Positions 59,182 to 64,000 of a DNA stretch of 64,000 nt are shown piece by piece. The stretch spans positions 3,527,001-3,591,000 of the forward strand of contig NZ_CP149798.1 in the NCBI RefSeq assembly GCF_037940415.1. The letters run 5' to 3'. The number at the start of each line of letters is the position of its first letter. Position 1 is the first letter of the stretch. This DNA is from Streptomyces sp. f51 (GTDB lineage Bacteria; Actinomycetota; Actinomycetes; Streptomycetales; Streptomycetaceae). The position numbers and the translations under genes are program-made. The notes under the pieces are model-generated. The model ran no database searches. It was given only the letters and a program-made list of their open reading frames with translations, and had not been told where the DNA came from.

Positions 59182-59532
59182 ATGGCACGCATCCGCGTTG
59201 GCCTGCTCCCCACCTCGTCGTTCATGGTCGGCACCCTGCCGGTGCCGAAGTACGCGGACCTTGAGAAGACGCAGTTCGCGACCGACCGTGAGACCGGCGC
59301 GAAGCTCTACACGATCACCCTCTTCTTCATGGAGGAGGGTCGCGCCGAAGCCCTAAAGATCACCGTTCCGGAGACCGGTCTTCCCAACGGCCTCAAGCCC
59401 GGCCTTCCGGTCGCGCCGGTCGAGCTGTTCGCCACCCCGTGGGCGCGGATCTTCAACGGATCGCTCTCGGACGGCATCGCCTACCGCGCGGACCGGCTGG
59501 ACCTCGTGGCCCCGGCCGCTGAAGCGGCGTGA
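59182..59532 (+). CDS. AICE regulatory/accessory protein (SCO3933-like family)
   Basis: A 116-residue protein conserved upstream of traB in pSAM2-like elements. Key segment: RETGAKLYTITLFFMEEGRAEALKITVPETGLPNGLKPGLPVAPVELFATPWARIFNG. From memory it matches proteins called SCO3933-family regulatory proteins, whose biochemistry is unclear; the fold looks OB-like. GGAAG is about 9 bp before the ATG. First gene of the transfer operon. Confidence 0.75.
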   Translation: MARIRVGLLPTSSFMVGTLPVPKYADLEKTQFATDRETGAKLYTITLFFMEEGRAEALKITVPETGLPNGLKPGLPVAPVELFATPWARIFNGSLSDGIAYRADRLDLVAPAAEAA

Positions 59533-59741
59533 GCGGCGCGCCTGTCCGGTCCGGCGCTGAGCGCAGCTACCCGCTGTCTCACGCCAGGCCGGATGCCCGG
59601 TTCACCGAGTCGCTCGTGAACTCGGTGACGGTCGTGCTCATCGGCTACGGCTACCCCCGTCTCGACACTCCGGCGGATCGGGCGGCTCTCGAATCGGCCC
59701 TGGCGGCCTCCCTCTACAACTCATTGGAGAACGGCATATGA
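59529..59741 (+). CDS. Small conserved AICE protein
   Basis: A 70-residue protein overlapping both neighbours by 4 bp (GTGA, ATGA). It contains FTESLVNSVTVVLIGYGYPRLDTPADRAALESAL. No known domain. Tight coupling with traB suggests a role in transfer. Confidence 0.7.
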   Translation: MSGAPVRSGAERSYPLSHARPDARFTESLVNSVTVVLIGYGYPRLDTPADRAALESALAASLYNSLENGI

Positions 59742-61156
59742 AGGATCCGAACAGCCCTGCGGAAGGGGCCTTAAGCCACAGCTCCTTGGTGGTTGACCTG
59801 ACGCTGGCCGTGCTCGTCGGCTGGACGGTGTGGTGGGTGGTCCGTTACCTGCGCGCGGACGCCATGACCCGCCAGTCAATCCGGCAGGCGGTACGGGTGC
59901 GGTGGGGCTGGAAGCGGCTCGCGCCGATGCTCAAGCTGTCGGCCGTGGACAAGACCCCGACCGCGCTGGCGTCGCTAAAGACCACGAATGGCAGGCCCAT
60001 CAAGCCCCGTGTTCTCATCCCCGCCTTGAAGGTCACGCATGACGCGTACGGAGTGATCGCACGGGCGCGCTGCCTGCCTGGGGTGGGTCTCCACCAGTTC
60101 CAGAAAGCGGCCCCGCATCTGGCGGATGCCTGGAGGTGCACGCGGGTCGCGGTCACTCAGGACAAGCCCGGGCGGGTTCTCATTCGCGGTGTCCGGCTGG
60201 ATCCGCTGAAGTTCCCCACCGAGCACCACCCCACGGGTGAGGAGCCGGACGAGACGGCCCGGTGGGACCTGGGCGTGGACGAATACGCGCAGCCGGTGTC
60301 TGTGGACCTCGCGCAGGTACCCGGCGTGACCGTGGCCGGTCTACCCGGCTTCGGTAAAACGAGTCTGGTCAACCGGCTTCTCTCGGACTGGGCTCCGTCT
60401 GCGGCGGTGCAGTTCGCCTGTGCGGACGGCAAGGTGTCGGCTGCGCACGAGGGCGACTACGCCGACTGGGTCCAGCGCATGTTCGCCTTCGTAGGTGATG
60501 ACCTGGAAGAGGCGAACGCGCTCTTCCTGCGACTGGTGGAACTGCGGCGCGCCCGTTCGGCCTCGGTGCGCTCGGTGCTCGGAGTGAAGTCCATGTGGGA
60601 CATCGGCCCGTCCGAGAGCCGGCCGCTGGTCGTGCTGATCATCGACGAAGCCCACACGTACTTCCGCGACCACAAGGGCAGCGATCCGAAGACGAAGAAA
60701 CTCGCCGCGCTTGCTGCCGAGAACGCCCGGCTCGTGGAAGACCTGGTGAAGAAGGGCCGTTCCGTGGGCCTGCTCGTCATCCTCACCACCCAGAAGTCCA
60801 CGGGTGACGCGATCCCCACCTTCATCCGAGACGTGTGCCCCGTGGGCCTGAGCTTCGCCCAGAAGACCGCCGAAGCCGCCGTCGCCGCGCTCGGCGAGGA
60901 GATCCGGGAATGGCCGGACGCCAATCCGATCAACCTCCAGGACCCCACCTATGTCGGCGTCGCGTCCATGAACCACCAGTCGCAGCCCGGCTTCACCCGC
61001 ATCCGTACGCCCTACGTTCCGGACGCTGACGCAGCCCGTGTCGCTGAGCAGACCGCGCGCCTCTCCACCGACCCCTACACCCTCCTCGAAGCCGTCCTCG
61101 GCCCTCGACTGGGGGACACCGACCTGATCAAGGCCGACGACGCTGAAGCGGCCTGA
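59738..61156 (+). CDS. traB: TraB/FtsK-SpoIIIE-type DNA translocase
   Basis: The septal DNA pump that transfers double-stranded plasmid DNA between hyphae. 472 residues: one N-terminal membrane helix (VVDLTLAVLVGWTVWWVVRYL), Walker A GLPGFGKTSL near residue 205, Walker B VVLIIDEAH near 300, and the sensor region LLVILTTQKSTGDAIPT. The C-terminal end (EAVLGPRLGDTDLIKADDAEAA) lacks an obvious winged-helix gamma domain, so DNA recognition may differ from pSVH1 TraB. The ATG at 59738 overlaps the preceding gene. Confidence 0.9.
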   Translation: MKDPNSPAEGALSHSSLVVDLTLAVLVGWTVWWVVRYLRADAMTRQSIRQAVRVRWGWKRLAPMLKLSAVDKTPTALASLKTTNGRPIKPRVLIPALKVTHDAYGVIARARCLPGVGLHQFQKAAPHLADAWRCTRVAVTQDKPGRVLIRGVRLDPLKFPTEHHPTGEEPDETARWDLGVDEYAQPVSVDLAQVPGVTVAGLPGFGKTSLVNRLLSDWAPSAAVQFACADGKVSAAHEGDYADWVQRMFAFVGDDLEEANALFLRLVELRRARSASVRSVLGVKSMWDIGPSESRPLVVLIIDEAHTYFRDHKGSDPKTKKLAALAAENARLVEDLVKKGRSVGLLVILTTQKSTGDAIPTFIRDVCPVGLSFAQKTAEAAVAALGEEIREWPDANPINLQDPTYVGVASMNHQSQPGFTRIRTPYVPDADAARVAEQTARLSTDPYTLLEAVLGPRLGDTDLIKADDAEAA

Positions 61157-61205
61157 CCGACTGCCCCTGACGCTCACAACGCCAAAAGAGAGGAGGTGAA
61201 CACCC

Positions 61206-61932
61206 ATGACAGAGGACCGAATCACTCAGCGCACCATCACCGCCGTCATGATCATCATTACCACGCTGGCGTTCGTCTTCTCGTTCGGCAACGTCTGGTC
61301 TCTGGCCCTGCGTCTGGGCGTCCCCGGCCCGATCGCGCCGCTCATCGCACCGATGGTGGACCTCTCCGTGGTCGGCCTCCTGGTCGCCCTGCGGTACCTC
61401 TCCCTGCGTGGCCTTCCCGCCGAACAGATGACGGCCGCCACCCGTCTGATGCACTTCTCCGGACTGCTGACCCTGGCCCTCAACGTCGCCGAACCGATCG
61501 CCGCCAGCCACTACGGCCGCGCCGCTGTGGATGCCGTGGCCCCTCTGCTCCTTCCTCGGCTGGGGCTCGGTCGGCCCGCAACTCCTCCGCGCCTTCCACA
61601 CCGTCGTACGACCGGCCGCCCCGGTTTCCCTGTCGGACCGGACCGAGGCTCAGCCCGAGGAGACGCCCTCCGACCCGGTCCCCGCTACGACACCGCCCAC
61701 CGTCCCGGCCGAGCCCATCACCCCGATGTCGACCCTGGTCCCGCTCGCGCTGCGCACCGCCCCGGCTCCTGCCTCACCCGCGGTCAAGGTGCCTGAGCCG
61801 CTCCTCGCCGAGGCCCGTTCCATCGCCGCGTCCCACCACGCCGAGCACAGCAAGCCCATCACAGCCGCTCAGCTCAAGACGCGACTCGGCATCGGCCTGC
61901 CCATGGCCACCGCGCTCCACGCCGCCCTGTAG
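61206..61932 (+). pseudogene. spdB: spdB-type plasmid-spread membrane protein (DUF2637), frameshifted
   Basis: The first frame gives a DUF2637/SpdB N-terminus with four hydrophobic helices (TAVMIIITTLAFVFSFGNVWSL, PIAPLIAPMVDLSVVGLLVALR, LLTLALNVAEPIAASHYGRAAVDAVAPLLL). At about 61554 it derails into Arg/Pro-rich sequence. The +1 frame continues correctly (LGWGSVGPQLLRAFHTVV, then a Pro-rich linker and a C-terminal HTH-like end KTRLGIGLPMATALHAAL to 61932). One extra base in CTTCCTCGGC explains it. The intact gene would give about 241 residues. Either an inactivating mutation or a sequencing error. Confidence 0.8.
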
Positions 61933-62077
61933 GGCCGAGCCCTCCGCCGGCTCCCCGTGTCTCTCCCCGGCCTCTCCAAGGCCCGACCTGTCATGCCTGC
62001 GGGCAGCAGCCCGAGCGCACTGAGTCGCTGCTGCCCGCAGGTCTCACCCTCACGCCAGAAGGGACACCCCGCCACCC

Positions 62078-63541
62078 ATGCACCGCCCCCTCGACCTGCG
62101 CCACGTCATCAGCCCCGGCCTGCGGGACCTGGTCGAACTGGCCAACACCCACGACTTCGACCGCGTCACCGAACAGGTCCGCAACCTGCGCGGCTGCACG
62201 AACCCCGTCAACCTGCACGGCTGGACGGTCACCACCGACCAGACCACCCGGCAAGTAGTCCGCTCCTACCGCTCCGAGAACGAACCCTCCGGACGTCTGC
62301 TCACCACGTGCGGCAACCGCCGTGCCTCCCGCTGCCCCGCCTGCTCCCGCCTCTACGCCGCCGACACGTACCACCTGATCAAGGCCGGACTGTCCGGCGG
62401 CAAGAACGTCGCCGAGACCGTTCGGAACCACCCCCGCGCCTTCGTCACTCTCACCGCCCCCTCCTTCGGCCCCGTCCACAACCGCCCCACCACCGATGCG
62501 GGCAAGCCGCGTCCCTGCGCGTGCGGCGAAAGCCACTCCGCCGACGCTCCCCAACTCGGCACCCCTCTCCGCCCGGCGAGCTACGACTACGCCGGGGCCG
62601 TGCTGTGGAACGCCCACGCCGGGGCCCTGTGGGCGCGATTCACCACCTATCTGCGTCGCGCCGTCGCCGAGCACCTCGGCATGACGCAGAAGGCACTCAC
62701 CGCGGCCCTTCGCGTCTCCTTCGCCAAAGTCGCCGAGTACCAACAACGCGGCCTGGTCCACTTCCACGCCGTGATCCGCTTCGACGGGCCCGAGGGCCAC
62801 ACCAGCTCGCCCCCGCCTTGGGCCACCTTCGACGCACTTCACGTCGCCGTGGGCCTGGCGGTCGAACGTGCCCGGCTCATCGTCGAGTCGGACGCCGTCG
62901 GCGAGCGCGTCATCAAGTGGGGTGACCGGTTCAAGGTCGACGAGATCTCCGCCCTGGGAAACGGCGAACTCACGGACGCGAAGGTCGCCGGATACGTCGC
63001 CAAGTACGCCACCAAGAATGCCGAGGGCGCGGGCACTGTGGACCGCACCCTCTTATGCCGACCCTGCACCGGACGCGGCTACGTACGCGGCCCTGACGGC
63101 TTCCGCGACCTGTGCACCGACTGCGACGGCACCGGCCAGGCCGAGCCCCTCGCTTCCCTACCCATTCAGCAGCACGCCCGGCAGATGATCCGCACCGCGT
63201 GGGCCCTCGGCCACCTCCCGGAGTTCGCTCATCTCAAGCTCTGGAAGTGGGCCCACATGCTCGGCTTCCGCGGCCACTTCTCCAGCAAGTCACGCGCCTA
63301 CTCGACCACCCTCGGCGCGCTCCGCGACGTGCGCTGTGCCTGGCGCACCGCCCAAGCCGAAGCCGCCCGCATCCGCGCCGGCCTTCCTGCAGACGACGAG
63401 AACACCACCCTCGTCACCGACTCCTCATGGACCTACCTCAGCGGCGGCTACCGCCCCGGCGAAGAGCTCCTCGCCGCCCAGGTCCGCCACGACATCGCCC
63501 ACGCCCAACAGCTCAAGCAAGAAGGACTGCTGCCTGCATGA
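62078..63541 (+). CDS. repSA: Replication initiator protein (RepSA family)
   Basis: The rolling-circle-type initiator that replicates the excised AICE. 487 residues. An N-terminal Cys region (TTCGNRRASRCPACSRLYAAD), the HUH motif VHFHAVIRF near residue 229 and a Tyr-containing helix DAKVAGYVAKYATK near 305-312 (candidate nucleophile). A zinc-finger-like CxxC pair (CRPCTGRGY... CTDCDGTG) follows. The ATG at 62078 is the first in frame. Its stop overlaps xis by 4 bp. Confidence 0.92.
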   Translation: MHRPLDLRHVISPGLRDLVELANTHDFDRVTEQVRNLRGCTNPVNLHGWTVTTDQTTRQVVRSYRSENEPSGRLLTTCGNRRASRCPACSRLYAADTYHLIKAGLSGGKNVAETVRNHPRAFVTLTAPSFGPVHNRPTTDAGKPRPCACGESHSADAPQLGTPLRPASYDYAGAVLWNAHAGALWARFTTYLRRAVAEHLGMTQKALTAALRVSFAKVAEYQQRGLVHFHAVIRFDGPEGHTSSPPPWATFDALHVAVGLAVERARLIVESDAVGERVIKWGDRFKVDEISALGNGELTDAKVAGYVAKYATKNAEGAGTVDRTLLCRPCTGRGYVRGPDGFRDLCTDCDGTGQAEPLASLPIQQHARQMIRTAWALGHLPEFAHLKLWKWAHMLGFRGHFSSKSRAYSTTLGALRDVRCAWRTAQAEAARIRAGLPADDENTTLVTDSSWTYLSGGYRPGEELLAAQVRHDIAHAQQLKQEGLLPA

Positions 63542-63720
63542 CAACGGCCGTGCTCACCGTGGACCAGGTCGCCGAACGTCTCGGCATCAGTCGCTGGAAG
63601 GTCCACGACCTGATCCGCTCGCGCGAACTCGCCTCCTTCAAGATCGGCCGCTGCCGACGCATCAGCGAAGCAGCCGTGGACGCGTACATATCCCTCCGCA
63701 CCGAACAGGAAGCCGCCTGA
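63538..63720 (+). CDS. xis: Excisionase of island 2
   Basis: A 60-residue HTH_17/MerR-type directionality factor: VDQVAERLGISRWKVHDLIRSRELASFKIGRCRRISEAAVDAYI. It is coupled to repSA (ATGA) upstream and to int (TGATG) downstream, as in pSAM2. Unlike the xis of island 1 it has a normal ATG. Confidence 0.92.
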   Translation: MTTAVLTVDQVAERLGISRWKVHDLIRSRELASFKIGRCRRISEAAVDAYISLRTEQEAA

Positions 63721-64000
63721 TGGCCCAGCCGAAGAAGAACGCCAACAACGAGGGCACCATCTACCTCCGCAAGGACGGCCGTTGGGAGGGAAGCGCGTAC
63801 GTCCTCACGACAGACGGCACGTACAAGCGCCGCAGCGTCTACGGCAAGACCTGGGACGACGCCCACGAGAAGCTCACGAAGCTCAAGGCCAATTCTCTCA
63901 GCGGCCTGCCGGTCGCCACCAGCAAGATGACCCTCGCGGAATACCTGACGTACTGGCTGGCCAACGTCGCCAAGGGCAAGGTCCGCAGGACGACGTACGT
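63720..64000 (+). CDS. int: Tyrosine integrase of island 2 (N-terminal part, cut by window edge)
   Basis: The first 93 residues of an integrase: AP2-like arm-binding domain (NEGTIYLRKDGRWEGSAYVLTTDGTYKRRSVYGKTWDDAHEKL) and the start of the core-binding domain (MTLAEYLTYWLANVAKGKVRRTTY). The catalytic residues lie outside the window. The ATG overlaps the xis stop. Confidence 0.9.
   Translation, partial: MAQPKKNANNEGTIYLRKDGRWEGSAYVLTTDGTYKRRSVYGKTWDDAHEKLTKLKANSLSGLPVATSKMTLAEYLTYWLANVAKGKVRRTTY

Larger units (their letters stand above)
53877..64000. mobile_element. Island 2: pSAM2-like actinobacterial integrative conjugative element (AICE), continues past the right edge
   Basis: The module order from the right is int, xis, repSA, spdB, traB, small regulatory proteins, GntR/KorSA, accessory genes, XRE/TPR regulator and Nudix. 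This is the pSAM2-type layout in which a single FtsK-like TraB moves double-stranded DNA and RepSA replicates the excised circle. In pSAM2 a Nudix protein (Pif) gives transfer immunity (from memory). The left limit is put at the IS break but may be the IS left end at 52570. The attachment site next to int lies outside the window. Confidence 0.85.

Overview
The window looks like a Streptomyces chromosome. It is very GC-rich with strong GC bias at third codon positions. GTG and TTG starts are frequent, and the family set (SigF/SigN-like sigma factors, DUF2797, LytR_C, ANTAR) is actinobacterial. The gene order purC - dnaX - SRP RNA - tRNA-Ser - upp - tadA - tRNA-Ser - sigF - sigN matches, from memory, the core region around SCO4071 to SCO4020 of S. 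coelicolor. All calls come from reading the sequence; no database search was run.

Host backbone, left to right: the end of a histidine kinase with its LuxR-type response regulator and a tRNA-Gly; purC, a DMFase-like protein, a degenerate M48-like membrane protein and purD, all on the minus strand; a 0.8-kb GC-rich repetitive gap; dnaX, the small SRP RNA and tRNA-Ser(GGA). After the first island come a CopC-CopD fusion, a siderophore-type GNAT and an S45 acylase behind an iron box, then a HhH-GPD protein, a HerA-like ATPase, a VapB-like protein, a LytR_C protein, upp, a block of 45-bp tandem repeats, a TadA-associated protein, tadA, tRNA-Ser(CGA), an ADP-ribosylglycohydrolase, two paralogous stress-type sigma factors, a lipoprotein, a MarR regulator with an MFS/CnaB transporter and a YceI protein, an ANTAR protein, a TetR regulator, two membrane glycosyltransferases in an operon with a two-component system, an amidohydrolase with a monooxygenase-like protein, DUF2797 and a membrane-tethered XRE protein.

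Island 1 (10930-18037) is a compact integrative element in the 3' half of tRNA-Ser(GGA), bounded by perfect 79-bp direct repeats. It carries a tyrosine integrase, an excisionase-like gene without a normal start codon, a GNAT, an anchored Ig-like protein, a conserved unknown protein, and a divergent TIR - NB-ARC - TPR STAND protein whose TPRs are near-identical 126-bp DNA repeats. It has no replication or transfer genes. The architecture is that of an NTP-dependent conflict or antiphage sensor, and it is the best candidate here for an undescribed system.

Island 2 (about 52.57 kb to beyond the right edge) is a pSAM2-like actinobacterial integrative and conjugative element. Read from the right it has int (cut by the window edge), xis, repSA, a frameshifted spdB, traB, two small proteins, a KorSA-like GntR repressor with paired operators, a kinase-like protein with a small partner, two small proteins, an XRE/TPR regulator with its own palindromic operator, and a Nudix gene. 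The left end is damaged. An IS256-type element has lost its right end, its transposase reads into a 77-bp duplication of the Nudix gene, and the Nudix gene has lost its 5' part.
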